Assembly (NCBI GenBank): GCA_035236585.1
Contig: CP141135.1
Span: 2,080,001 to 2,144,000, forward strand
Origin: Warburgia ugandensis
Lineage: Eukaryota; Streptophyta; Magnoliopsida; Canellales; Canellaceae
Direction: 5' to 3'
DNA length: 64,000 nucleotides
The notes beneath the pieces were generated by a model. It saw only the letters and a list, made by a program, of their open reading frames with translations, had not been told where the DNA came from and searched no databases. Positions 48,894 through 60,549 of the stretch are shown here, piece by piece. Position numbers and translations under genes: made by a program. Numbering within the stretch: position 1 is the first letter of the stretch; each line of letters starts with the position of its first letter.

Positions 48894-48895
<2 letters not shown>
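48011..48895. other. Intergenic, nothing recognised
   Basis: AT-rich sequence without credible open frames. Confidence 0.5.

Positions 48896-48955
<60 letters not shown>
48896..48955. repeat. (GA)n microsatellite
   Basis: About 30 GA units. Confidence 0.95.
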
Positions 48956-48958
<3 letters not shown>

Positions 48959-49288
48959 TGGAAAAAAAGGCACTTTCTCTAAAGAAGAAGAAGTGCAAAT
49001 TTTTTTAGGACCCACATGGTCTATATATGAATGATCCAGCCCGTTAACCAAGTAGAGCCCAGCCCGTATATAGTAATTTTATTTTGATTAGATATTTTTA
49101 GACCCTTCATCCAATAAGTCCTGCTCAGGGTTTTGGTAAGAAAACTTGCCAATGAAATATTAGTCTGGCATGCGACTCCAAGTTGTGTATTTAGAAAATA
49201 TACTCTTTCCTTAACGAGACAAAATAGGGGAGAGAGAGATACCAAACTAGAGGATTTTCAATTAATGTGGTAGAGAAGGACTTTAATT

Positions 49289-49400
49289 AAGGCGAGCCTT
49301 GGCACAACTGTAAAAGTTGTCGGCATGTGACCTTGAGGTCACAGGTTACAGGCATGGAAACAGCCACTTGCAAAAAATGCAAGGTAAAGCTGACTACTAT
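49289..49400 (+). mobile_element. Au-like SINE, 3'-truncated
   Basis: A 5' part with A and B box regions (GCGAGCCTTGGCACAACTGT, GACCTTGAGGTCACAGGTTA) and GGAAACAGCCACTTGCAAAA. It breaks off after AAGGTAAAGCTGACTACTA, about 180 bp before the start codon of the cysteine-rich peptide gene. Confidence 0.85.
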
Positions 49401-49580
49401 AAAACTGGCTAACTTAGGAATTATTTCCACTTTAAAGAAGAACCAAATCTTCTAGAGAGATGAGAAAATATAGGAAATGAGAAGGCTTAGAACCAGATTT
49501 CAGCCATAAAAGGCGTCTCTCTTAACCCCTCACACAAACCTTCACTAGCTGACTTCTTCATTGTCACCCCCACTCTAATT
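49401..49580 (+). promoter_or_regulatory. Probable core promoter and leader of the cysteine-rich peptide gene
   Basis: A TATA-like CCATAAAAGGC at about 49505-49515 lies some 70 nt before the ATG (49581), and CTCACACAAACCTTCACTAG resembles a plant leader. The start site is inferred. Confidence 0.4.
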
Positions 49581-49657
49581 ATGGCCTCCTCTCATTTCCG
49601 TAACCAAGTTTTCTTTCTTGTCATGTTCTTGCTTCTAGCCACTGCTTCTCTTTCCGG

Positions 49658-49709
<52 letters not shown>

Positions 49710-50636
49710 TCATCTTGTTTGTTGAACTTTGGATAGAATGCCTCCAAAGAGAGCAACCTTTGATGATCACAGCCTATTTTACTTTGGATGAAAAATCACG
49801 ACCCTTGATCCTAAAAACAACAAAAAGAACTAACTATAATAGTTCAATTGATGTGATTCTTCGTACTCTGAAAAAGACAACAAGATGAATGATATAGATC
49901 TTCCAGAAAACATTCATGTACTAGCATCTCGGAGATTGTAGAAACATGTCCTCATTACAATCAATTACTTGGAGAACCGCTTTGCCCTTCCAGTGCATGG
50001 TCTGTTAGTGTATGAGTGGAGAGCAAAAGCGACCTATTTTGTGGTGTTTTTTCCATGATTCAAGCCTTTCATTAGAGATGCCTTCTTTTAAGATGGAGGA
50101 TACCAAAAATATCATGCACTCAATAAACATGAGTTTTGCTATCATGGTCATCTGATTAAGGCTGAATCAAATGAATATTTTGGATCTATAAAAAAAAAAA
50201 AGAAAAAGAAAAAAAAAAGCCCAATGTAACTCATACAAACGGTTATATATAGTAAAAATTATCTTATATATGTGCGTGTTAATTTCAGCTGTTTTATACA
50301 AGTGTAAGGAGCAGGTGACATTTAATTGACTGAAAAAAAATAAAAGACAGAAAAAATAAAAGAAAATGATAGTTAGAAGCTTTTTCCGATTTAATCAATT
50401 GTCACCTACACTTTACATCTGCAACTACTTGCTGAAATTACCAAACTAATGAATTATCTTGTTTATTGTGAAAAGTGCAAGCACAGGAAATACAGCCAAA
50501 CTTACCAGAGACATGCCTTGGCGACTACGGCGTGGCCTGTGTCACTGCGTGCCCCAGAGCCTGCTTTGTAAGGGGATTTTCAAACTATCACTGCAATTCG
50601 GGTGGCGATATCCACATCATCTGCTGTTGTGACTGA
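49581..50636 (+). CDS. Small secreted cysteine-rich (defensin-like) peptide
   Basis: Two exons, 49581-49656 and 50482-50636 (donor TCCG/GTAATC, acceptor TGCAAG/CACAGG), give 76 residues. Exon 1 is a classic signal peptide (MASSHFRNQVFFLVMFLLLA, TASLS). Exon 2 encodes the mature part, beginning near QEIQPNLPETCLGDYG, with eight cysteines arranged as C, C, C, C, C and a final CCC followed by Asp and a TGA stop (ACVTACPRACF; HCNSGG; IICCCD). A signal-peptide exon, one phase-1 intron and a Cys-rich second exon are the standard layout of plant DEFL genes. The product is expected to be secreted, in defence or cell-cell signalling; which one cannot be told. The intron carries a long CT microsatellite. 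The gene is complete, with no defect seen. The Cys spacing is not textbook gamma-thionin, so it may be a divergent DEFL or other CRP subgroup. Confidence 0.85.
49663..49708. repeat. (CT)n microsatellite in the peptide gene intron
   Basis: About 22 CT units beginning six bases after the exon 1 donor. Confidence 0.95.
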
Positions 50637-51235
50637 TAATGGAAGTAGAATCCTCCCTGCTACCCATTCCATTCTATGCTTACCCAACATGCTATATTAC
50701 CAAATTTATGCTTATATGAAAGCTTTATTCGGATATCTCATTCTCATCTTTGCATGCAAGTGCCTACACATTTTGCACGAGAAAAGGGCCTGCACCAGGA
50801 TGATCCGAACCGTTGGTGTGGCTAATATCTCTTTACTTTGATCTCACAATCACGGCTAGAAACTTTATAGCAACAACAATCTAATTTGTTCGAATCTTCA
50901 AAAAGAATCATCTACATTTTCGTGACTTGCGCAATCAGAATAAATGAGTCAAATCATCCAAAAGTGAGCCCCTTAGTGCAAAATGAGAGAGGCACCGCTA
51001 AAGAGCTGTTACATGGTTACAGCATCTAAAGGCAATGGCCCAGAAAACTGCTATATACTGTTTGTGGATGGGGCTAGATTTTTTCCAAAGTGAGCATTAG
51101 GTCACGCGTGACTTACAAATTTGGGGACAAAAATGAAAATAACTCAGTCCTTATCCGAGTCTTTTGACCTTCTTTGAGTCATGCTCATGAGATTATAGAG
51201 TAAAACACTATTTATAAACTAGTGCCACAAATTAT
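50637..51235. other. Region downstream of the peptide gene
   Basis: It should contain its 3' UTR. The frame 50602-50841 overlaps the stop in another frame and is accidental. Confidence 0.5.
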
Positions 51236-51236
51236 A

Positions 51237-51390
51237 GAGTTGTCATCGTGTAACCTTGAGGTCATGGGTTTAGGGGATGGAAACAGCAAAACGCAAAATA
51301 AGGTTGCAAATTATTGACCCTTGGGGTCCGTTCCTTCCTCCAACCCTACATACGTGGGAGCTTGGTGCACTGGGACTGCCTTTTTTTTCT
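51237..51390 (+). mobile_element. Au-like SINE
   Basis: AGTTGTCATCGTGTAACCTT, GAGGTCATGGGTTTAGG, GGAAACAGCAAAACGCAAAA, GACCCTTGGGGTCCGTTCCT, GTGGGAGCTTGGTGCACTGG and a final T run are all in order. Confidence 0.88.
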
Positions 51391-51839
51391 GCCACAAACT
51401 ATCCTAGATAACCAAACGAAGTTGAAAACTAAGACGAGCTAACTAGTAAAAGCAAATAGCGATATTGCAGATGCGAAATCTAGGCAAGTTAACTACACAC
51501 GAGATTAAATGTAATTGACAATTGAATCCAATTTTTTCATTATTTTTGCGCTCGTAATAGTGCAAAAAGAAGGCGTGGCTCCCAAGAATTTTGCTATTTC
51601 CATTTTGTTAGCTCTTGGGAATAGCATAGCAACAGATAATTCAGAAAAACAAACCATTCTATCCGGTAGAGATTTCTTATCAGTTTCGAAGGTGATCAAT
51701 CAAGTCAATTGGTACCGCACAATGGTCTCACGAGATCGTTATATACTTTGAATGATAAATTGCAAAATTTAAAGCGAAAACGATTATTCTACAAAAGTAA
51801 ATGTGAGTAGTGCTTTTGATTGACAAAATGAAGAGGTTG
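51391..51839. other. Intergenic, nothing recognised
   Basis: Overlapping short frames on both strands (51505-51751) without family features. Confidence 0.5.
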
Positions 51840-51968
51840 GGCAGACTACAAGGATCTATAGTAGACAGTCTTACTTTGCATTTTTGCAATAAGCTCTTTT
51901 CATGCCTTGAACCCATGCTCTCAAGGTCATACGACAATAACTTTACCATTGCACCAAAGCTCCCCTTT
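51840..51968 (-). mobile_element. Au-like SINE copy (minus), 3'-truncated
   Basis: The reverse complement reads GGGGAGCTTTGGTGCAATGG, TAAAGTTATTGTCGTATGAC, the B-box region, TATTGCAAAAATGCAAAGTA and GACTGTCTACTATAGATCCT. Confidence 0.85.
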
Positions 51969-52341
51969 ATCCAACATCCATAATTGAGAATGTCAATTCT
52001 AGTCATTGAACAATGCTAAAACACTTTGAAAAGCTCTGAATTGCTCAAACTTACAAAATCCACCCTAAGTTTCACTTTTTTAGATTGACTCTAGCCTATT
52101 CTCACTTGGATGAAGATTTTGTTCTAGAAACCCGGTTTCTCTCGGATCTCAGTCTCAAGCCACCTAGGGTTGGACTTAGATCAAGATGGGAAATTGTGGT
52201 TTCCTTGGAAATCTTCGGATTTAAAAAAAAAAAGGAAAAAACGTCTAAGCCTTTGGCTGAGCTGCATGGAGTGTTTATATAGACCCTTGGTACTTTGTTG
52301 GACGGTTCTCGTCTGCATTTAATTTTTTCAAATGCAGTATT

Positions 52342-52500
52342 GGTGCAATGGTGGAGTCATCGTTGTGTGACTTTGAGGTCATAGATTCAAGACATTGAAA
52401 TAGCCTCTTACAAAACGCAAGGTAATGCTGCATAATATTGACCATTGTTTTCTATCCCTTCCTAGCTGAACCCCACGCGGAGGCTGCTTTTTTTAGGCAG
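52342..52500 (+). mobile_element. Au-like SINE, diverged
   Basis: GTGCAATGGTGGAGTCATCG, TGACTTTGAGGTCATAGATT, AATAGCCTCTTACAAAACGC, GAACCCCACGCGGAGGCTGC and a T-rich end. Confidence 0.82.
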
Positions 52501-53399
52501 CTTCCTTCTCGTGAGTTGGTGAATAAAAATGTATGTGTAAGCTTGTTGTCAGAAGGAAGTACTCTTGTAAGACTTACATGGCATGATAGATTAGGGGATG
52601 GCTTCGATTTATAAGGTTTAGAAGCTTTCTCCTCTGCTTTTTAATCGGTTAATTTGCTCCATCATACAACCAAGTCATATTGTTGGGTCAAATTCATCGG
52701 GCTTTGAGTAGATGACATTGTGGTGCCAGTGGATTGAGCTTGGGATAGACGCTGGCTGTAGATGGAAGTGTGTATTCTTCACGGTGAGCCCTACCTCTGG
52801 TTTCAGGGATTAACCGAATAGGTCTGAAGTCTATTATTGGGCGTGTAACAAAGCTGCTTTTGCTGTGCTTATGGGATGAAGGGTACAGTGTGTGGGACCA
52901 ACATCGTCAGCTTTTATAAAAACTTGGTAAGGTGACAATGGCCTGCAGAAGAATAAGAGAGCAGTTTTACTGTAGTTCCTTGCTGATTGTTTGGTGTAAT
53001 GTGTCACAGATTGTTATTAAGTGCTGCACGGGAATCTGAGAAGCTAAACCCGTCACATATAACGCATTAATATACTCGCTGGGCATATTATAATGACTGC
53101 TCAACTAGTGGGCTTAATAGCAAAACAAAAACGCATACCTCACATGCACTGCCCAACTGGCAACGTTTATATTATCCGGTTCAAGCGATTATGGCTGATT
53201 GTTCCCCATGAGATATTTCTCAATCACTCGCTCCCCAAAATGTAATCCCAAATCTACTTCCCAGATGAAGAGAGTGGGAGACTCAACCTGCAACCAAGAG
53301 TATTCCAAAGGAGTTTCGTTGATGATTCCACATACGATTAGAGGAAATAGTGCAGCATATCAGCATAAACCGGATTAGGCATGCCATTCCAGTTTTATG
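52501..53399. other. Intergenic, nothing recognised
   Basis: No credible gene. The frame 53283-53477 partly overlaps a SINE. Confidence 0.5.
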
Positions 53400-53596
53400 T
53401 ATATCAGCATATCTAAAGGGTTGTCTGGTGCGTAAAGCTCTCATATATGCAGGATCCCGAAAAGGGACTGAGTACAAAGATCAATAATATGCAACCTTAC
53501 CTTACATTTTACAAGATGCTATTTCCATGCCTTGAACCCGTGTCCTCAAGATCACACGACAACAACTTTACCGTTGCACCAAAGCTCCCCTTCTAA
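53400..53596 (-). mobile_element. Au-like SINE copy (minus)
   Basis: The reverse complement has GGGGAGCTTTGGTGCAACGG, TAAAGTTGTTGTCGTGTGAT, GGGTTCAAGGCATGGAAATA, ATGTAAGGTAAGGTTGCATA and a degenerate GAGAGCTTTACGCACCAGAC 3' part. Confidence 0.85.
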
Positions 53597-54099
53597 AAAC
53601 CATCTAAAAAGTTACGATTAAGATAAACAATTTAGAAATTTTATAAATAATACATAGTTTCTTCTAGGATAGAATCATCCAAACCACACAATTTTTTATC
53701 TATAAGAAATTTGAAGTTAGAGCAATGAGACGAATGATTCACATCGTGCAAAGGTACGGTTAGCCGCGTAAGATGGGCCACTATAGCTCACCTATAGTGC
53801 GGACAATTTATCATTTCTCAGTCACGGTCAGGGATGAAAAAATGTCCTCGACCACAAGAATCAAAAGTTCTGACGAATGATGCTTCCTAATTTCATCTAT
53901 ATTAAGTAACTAGGTCACTTTCCCTGGTAGAAACATTTTCACTGATGAATTAATTAATTATACCTAAAAAGAAAAAGAAAAAAGAGAAGATACACCAAAA
54001 CTGCCTCCTAATTTATAGAACAGGGAGCTGAAAGAAATTTAATGATTTACCGAGAGAAAAAGGTGAAAATTAATAAACACAATGTCTCAACAGAGAATT
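53597..54099. other. Region downstream of PRP40C
   Basis: It should include the PRP40C 3' UTR; otherwise plain AT-rich DNA. Confidence 0.5.
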
Positions 54100-57000
54100 T
54101 TATCTCCGTCCATGGGTTCTCCTTGCTGACGGAGACCTCCTCGAGGAATCAGCAGGAGCTCTGCTCCTGCCCTCTGTAGAGGGCTTCTCTTCCCTTGCAT
54201 CGGAAGTGGATTTTAGCTTTCGCTGCATTTCTTCTGAATGTCTTTGCCACAGGGACTCCCGTTCCTTCCTAGGCATTTTCGAATATCTCGGATCAGGTTT
54301 TAAGAGCTTTTTGGCTGTAGACCAAGAAGTGAGGGCTGTCTTTCCTTCCTCTGTCACTTGGGCAGCACATTCAACAGTAATGACCTCTGCTAACAGCGCT
54401 CTGAAATCACGGACACAACGCTGGCAGTGGCAAATATTTGAGAGAGTCAGTGACATCTTCCCTCGTCATTTGAAAATAAGGCCTTAAAGCAATGAAAGAA
54501 TATGACCATGTATCTGGTAATTCGGATAAGTAATGGAAGGAAATGAACACCATATTTACATCTCAATGTAACAGTGATTCTAACGACAGATTGCTTTTAC
54601 GGAAGTATCCTCTCAAAAACAAAGTTCACAATTTTTACGACCAACAGATAGAAGTAAATATTTAAATGTAGTTAAAAGCAAGTGGCCAAACTGTCAACGA
54701 AGTAATTTATTTTTACTACCAACAGAGCTGAATTTCAGGTGATTATAATATTTTATCTTTGATACTGTGCAGTTGGAACCACAAATCAGAACCATACATT
54801 ATCAACTCAATACCATGGATTAGTAAAACAGAAGGTATTATACTTACCGAGTTAGAAGTTGTACCAAGAGAGGATTGGCTGACTGAGCATACAGCTAACA
54901 GATATTAGATGCTACAGATATAGTCGAGTTCATTGCTAGAGACTATTGATCCACCAACTCATTTTCATTGTGTAATTCAGCATAGTCAACCCAGATAACA
55001 ACAAAAACTATTCAACACCCCTGCCATTTTGTCATTGTATAGCATGCATATTAAACAAGATCCGGATAAATGGTACCTCATATAATATCTTTACATGCTC
55101 CCTGAATAACTTTTCTGTGTCATCCTTCTCAAGATCAGGGTTTGTGGCACGACCCTGGGGATCCTTCTCCAACTTTGGTTTTGATTCAGTCCAAGATGCC
55201 TAAGTGAATAACATACATCAATTGCAATCAATAACTACTATACTTTGCCTTAACAAGATGTGCAATCGAAAATTAGTAACTGATCAGGAAGTCAAAAGCT
55301 CAAAATTCATCGGATGAAATAATGTTCCTCTATTGAGAAAGCCACAATTACAATTGACAAATACTATACTTTGGATTAACAAGATGTGCAATACAAATTA
55401 GTAACTGATCACGAAGTCAAAAGCTCAAAATTCATCCGATGAAATAATGTTCCTCCATTGAGAAAGCTAATGTACAAAAAGTACCAGTTTAAAGTTATGA
55501 ACAATCAGGTTATAGGTAGCTGATATTATACAAAGATACTTTTCCTTATGCAAGCCTCCAGAAAAGGGGTGCTAGCTACTAAATTTGAGGATAGTCAACT
55601 GAATAGCAATCATTCCAAAACTCAACGCCACCAAACTGTCAGATCTTGTGTCAGAAATAACCTTAGGTTCTTTAATTGTTTCCACCAGTAGAGCCTGATA
55701 AGATGCAGCTGCTTCCATTCTACGAACTTTCAGACGTACTCGATCCATTTCTTGTTCTTCTCTTTCTTTTCTTTTGAGTGTTTCTCTCTCCCTTTCTTTT
55801 ATCTTCTCCTGGTACTTATAAGCATAGAAAATAAGAAAAGATGCCCACCAATGGAAGGTAATTTATTCACAGCCACATGAGCCACATTGTCAAACTGCAA
55901 AAGCCATCATGATCATAGAATGAAAGCACTTACCTGCTCCTCTCTTTTGGCTTTTGCAGCTCTCTCTGCTTCCTGTTCTTTGGCTTTCAACTCAGATATA
56001 TACTGGTAAAATAGAATCTCCCTTTCTTCATGCTTAACAGATCTGTATCTTGGATCACTCCGCAAGCTATCCTTTACCTGAAACAATGCCAAAAGTTGCA
56101 CATGTCAGTTAAATTTGAAAAAGATAGCAAAGTGATATAGAAACTCTATGATAAATTCCGTTTGATCCCATGCGCATCCTAGTAGCATATGATAACAAGA
56201 ACTCCGCAACATTCTTTTAAGTTTCTACCATAACAAGATCACAAGACTAATTGACAAGACCACCGAGAGCAAACTTTTCAGGGTTAAGAAAATGTAATGG
56301 CAGCAAAACTCCAAAGCAACTCAAAACAATATGAATGAGGTAACAGTCCTTGACATACTTCAACTTCCAACTCATATCTGCAGCAGTACACCTACCCTGG
56401 ACCAACGGCTACTTGTAGTTATATCTCCTTTGTCTTGAAGCATGGATTTAAAGCTAGAGACAGAAGCTGCACGTATTGCTTGTGCCTTCTTCTTCAAAGG
56501 AAGGACCCTGCGCAAACCCACAAGCATAAAGTCAAACACAACTGCTGGTCATCTTGATTAAAAAAAAAAAAGATTAAACTGTACATACTTTTCATTCAAT
56601 AGAACTTGTCGCTCCTTACAATCCAAGGCATCAAATCTAGGGTCACTACCCCATTTTCTTTTGAATGATTGGTAGTCGGTTTCGTGATCAATATCCTAAT
56701 AGATGAAACCATTCAATCACGTTGCAATATGTAATCAAATATCAAACTGCATGATACTGAATGTGACTTTTGCCAGCAAAACGTCATACTAAGAAATCTA
56801 ACTCAAGATCATAATGCAACCTCTGAAGCTTCTTCCAACAATTGCTTGAAACCCTCGATTGCAGACTTCTGAGCTGCTCTTTTTTCCTTCCGCTCCTCTT
56901 CAGCCCGTGTACGAACATAGTGTTCAAATAAGGATCTTCTAGTGCTATAACCAGGAACAGCCTACACAAGCAGACATGTTTGTCAGAACTGCAGAGATAA

Positions 57001-59891
57001 TGGAACTTTATGAAACAAAATATGGCCACTTGTGGTCTCAAAGTGAAAACACCAGCACACAATAGTGACTGAATTAACACTTAAGGAAGTGATAATTTCA
57101 TAAAGTAACTGACATCAATAGTAATCTCAGGCAATAGCAAGCAATAATGAGTGGTAAATTGAGCTAAGTATTATCCAGGCATAGGAGAAAAGAAATATGA
57201 GAGCAATTGGAGCAATAAATCCAAATTGCTTTCTGAACAAAACATTTGGAGCAATAGGTACAAATTGCATTTTGAACAACTGTAATTTTGTTTGGGCATG
57301 AACTCTTTGCACGATTCAAAGCCCAGTTCAAAATTAATTGTCTCAGGAATTTCAAAGCTGATGTGACGTTTTACGTTTTTCTTCGGGTTTATATAGAGCA
57401 AGTACACTGAAAAATACACATCTTTTAAAGATTTACTACAAAGGCTCATTTTGCGGCTTCTACACCCTCAACAGTCAACACTAAAAACAATAACATCCAC
57501 AGAAAGACACGCATGAAGAACTGGCAGTTGTCCAGGTAGTGCTAACTTACACACTTAATGATATCCTTTCATGCCATATAAATCATAGTAACAATAGTAA
57601 TTAACTGTTGTCATTTCAAGGTCAATCTACTCACACGTCTGGATAATATTTTTCCTTGTTCACTAATAAATCAACCAATTAAAACTCATATTTCTATAAT
57701 CAATTCGATCTTACAGTTCACATATTCTGCTATGATATTCATAGAGGATATATAACACAAATGTGAGGTATTTTAAGGCAGGTTGAACATGATGTTGAAG
57801 GAGATACAAAAGAAGCTGATTGGGACAAACATGCAACAAAACAATTCCAAAGTGGGCAGAGTTTTTCCAACATGTCTACACCAACGTCTTCTTATGCTAA
57901 CACCGAACATTAAGATGGTCATGCATGTTCCAGAGATAATCAAATTCTACAGGAGTTTCATAGAGACATTTTAAATACATCATAAAGGGACCACATGTCA
58001 CAAGACCCATAAGTTTCATGTCTGGTACAATGGCAGGTGAAATAGTCAATGCAGAAACCAGTTTGAGGATGGTTTAGTTCTTCATTTTCGTCCTCTTAAT
58101 TTCCTAACCATTTTCTTACAAAGGCTAGACGCATTTAACTGTTTCAAAGTCAACAAATGGAAAAACAAGAATACGTCCTGATTCAACTAGGGATTAAAAC
58201 CTAGCAGAACCGATACTGTTTTGATTGTGTCAATTGTACACAGATGATAACCCAATAGTGTAACTTTTCCAAGAGAAAAGAACTAGGATAATTTATAGAT
58301 GTATGGACTATGGAATAATTGTATGTGCTTTAAGCTTTTCTTTCTAGTGTTCAAAGTTTCAGTTTTTCTAAATGTTTAAACAGCAAGACAGCCAAAATAT
58401 CTTGTTAGTTGTTACAGCATAAAAATTGGAGTGCTGACAATGAAGAATTGGATCCTTAGAATCCCTGTCATCAAAGCACCAATTTATGTTGATAGGTACT
58501 CCAACATCAAATTGGATAGCAGTATGGACTATGGAATAAGAGTATCGATAGTGGTATCACAATGGATAGTGATATGGACTATGGAATAAGTGTATGTACT
58601 TTAAGTTTTTCTTTCTAGTCCTCAAATTTTATGTTTTTCTAAATTTTTAAACAGGAAAACTGCTGAAATGTCTCATTACAGAAAGAAGTTGGAACACTGA
58701 CTATGAAGAATGGAATCCTAAGACTGCGTGTCATCAGAACCCCAAAAATTGCCTTTAAGTCTCATCCAACTTATAACACCAACAAATATGTCGAAGTTTT
58801 TTATATGCAGGTACTGTTATCATGAACCACATCTAACTATAGAGTACAAAGATAATGAAAAGAAAGCAATAAACATATTCACCTTGTCACAAGTTAGCAT
58901 AATATATGGGTCTAACAAACCTGCCCCATGATGATCCAGTTGTAGGAAAGGCCCAAAATTCTAGTACAAATAATTCATAACCTTTATACTAAACAAACCT
59001 TAAAGCGTGGATCAAATAGTATCTTCGGCAGTTCCTTCTCCCATTTCGAGAATGGTGCCACCCCACGCTCTTTAAGCATTTCCTACAGAATTGAGCAGAT
59101 TTAACATGAATTTCAGATTTTACATCAAGTAGAAACTCACAAGACATGCAAGTGAAGCAAGATTACAACTATATTTAACTACCCTAGTTAGAAATTTTAT
59201 CAATTTTGGAGTATCTTAAAGATGGAGTATTCACGTCTCAAGAGAATAAATCTAAAGGAAACTATTTCAACATCCACATATAGGTAAATTTATGTCTAAT
59301 TTACCTCAGCGAGAAATATGCCCCTAGGCTCGAGTGCGTAGTGAAACCAAAAGGAACTGAGGTGCAAACGAGCTGACACAATTGTAGACTCTACCAATTA
59401 GCGAAGCAGACAAGCAAAGGTACCTTGAACTGAATAATGCACTCCTTTGTAGGTCCACTGTCCACATCATCTGAATCTGATGATGAATCTGAAATATTTC
59501 CATCTCCATTACCATCTTTTAATTTGTCTCTGCTATTCTCACTCTGCTGGCCTTTCACTGCCACCTCAGTTGATCTTGGGCCATTTAAATCTGAAGCAGT
59601 AGGTGCAGAAGCAGCAGCAAGAGGTGAGGAAGTGATAGGAGTTCCAGCATCCTGTAGTTTCTTCTTAATCAGATCCAGCGCAGATGAAGAAACCAGAGCA
59701 CCTGAAATTCTTAGAGCTGTGGCATCTCGAGCAACTGTGTTAACAGTGGAAGCACTCAAACTAACAGCAGCAGAACCTTTATCCGCTGGAGTACTAGCAT
59801 TAGGCACTAAAGTCATGTTTAGTTTCAAAGAATCACTGTCCTGTTTCTTTCTCAATTCTGCAACCTCAAGTGGGACTTGCCAGCTACTTAC
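54100..59891 (-). CDS. PRP40C: Pre-mRNA-processing protein 40C, FF-domain part (5' exons not in window)
   Basis: Nine exons join in phase: 59891-59424, 59082-58999, 56961-56821, 56695-56589, 56507-56396, 56077-55934, 55808-55662, 55199-55077 and 54420-54100, giving the last 548 residues of a protein of about 830. The first visible exon starts [20 protein letters not shown], the end of a WW-like segment, and ends with an acidic stretch ([20 protein letters not shown]). Five FF domains follow, starting at [80 protein letters not shown] and [20 protein letters not shown]. The tail is basic and Ser/Arg-rich ([20 protein letters not shown]). PRP40-type proteins bind RNA polymerase II CTD through WW domains and join U1 snRNP with the branch-point complex in the nucleus (family knowledge). 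No stop interrupts the nine exons. The WW-coding exons are not found up to 64000, where retroelement and viral DNA sit instead. Confidence 0.94.
55237..55480. repeat. 126-bp tandem duplication in a PRP40C intron
   Basis: ACTATACTTTGCCTTAACAA at 55237 recurs as ACTATACTTTGGATTAACAA at 55363, and the similarity continues through AAAGCTCAAAATTCATC and AATGTTCCTC. Confidence 0.9.
58302..58740. repeat. Direct repeat (period about 271 bp) in a PRP40C intron
   Basis: TATGGACTATGGAATAATTG (58302) and TATGGACTATGGAATAAGTG (58573) head two diverged copies that share CTTTAAG, TTTCTTTCTAG and TGAAGAATTGGATCCTTAGA/TGAAGAATGGAATCCTAAGA. A short TATGGACTATGGAATAA unit also repeats in between (about 58523). 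Confidence 0.85.
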
Positions 59892-60247
59892 CTGGAACAG
59901 AAATTCAGTCATGTAACAGAAACCAGAGTCAACCAAAAGGTGCAACAAGTGAAAAATAGTAAAAAATAAATTAAGTTGATAAGATGGTCACCAGAACGCA
60001 ATGACAATATCAAGTTGATAAGATGGTCATCAGACCACAGACTAATATGAATCTCAAACTCTAAAAATGCAACCTTAATATGCCAAGCAGATGGAGCTAC
60101 TTGCTCATGACTCATCAGATTTAAGACCAACAATGCTGGGTGTCTGTTACATCAACTGAACCTAAGGAAGGCAGATTCAGCAAGTATTATACAAGAAGAG
60201 GAAAGGACAAAGTGTAAACAGCATTCAGTTTTACATTAGTTTACTTC

Positions 60248-60517
60248 TGTTAAGGCCAGTTACATCAGTTAGAGAGAAAGAAAAGGCAGTTAGGTATGGA
60301 GAGAAGGGAATATAAGGGGAAGGAGAGAAGAAAGAAAGGGAGGATTGTTGAAGGATTGAAGTGGAGGTTCTAGCTCCTCGAAAGCTAGAGAATTGTAATA
60401 GTAGAACATTGTATACAGAACAAAATCAACAGAGTTCTGCATTTTTTTCTTTCTGATTGTAATTGCAGCTCTGTATTCTAAGTCTTTTGAAATTGAATTC
60501 GATTGGAGCATCTATCA
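60248..60517 (+). mobile_element. Short LTR of a gypsy element
   Basis: Begins TGTTAAGGCCAGTTACATCA and ends CATCTATCA, with the primer site one base later. It contains ATTGTATACAGAAC and a T run typical of R-U5. The start could instead be at 60146 (TGTTACATCAACTG). Confidence 0.6.
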
Positions 60518-60518
60518 G

Positions 60519-60531
60519 TGGTATCAGAGCC
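60519..60531 (+). other. Primer-binding site of the short-LTR element
   Basis: TGGTATCAGAGCC immediately after the LTR. Confidence 0.85.
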
Positions 60532-60549
60532 GGTTCGAACCCAGGGAAT

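Noticed and set aside
59892-60133. Open frame upstream of the first visible PRP40C exon (SHEQVAPSAWHIK)
   Set aside because: No WW-domain residues, and no link in phase that gives a known PRP40C segment; treated as intron.
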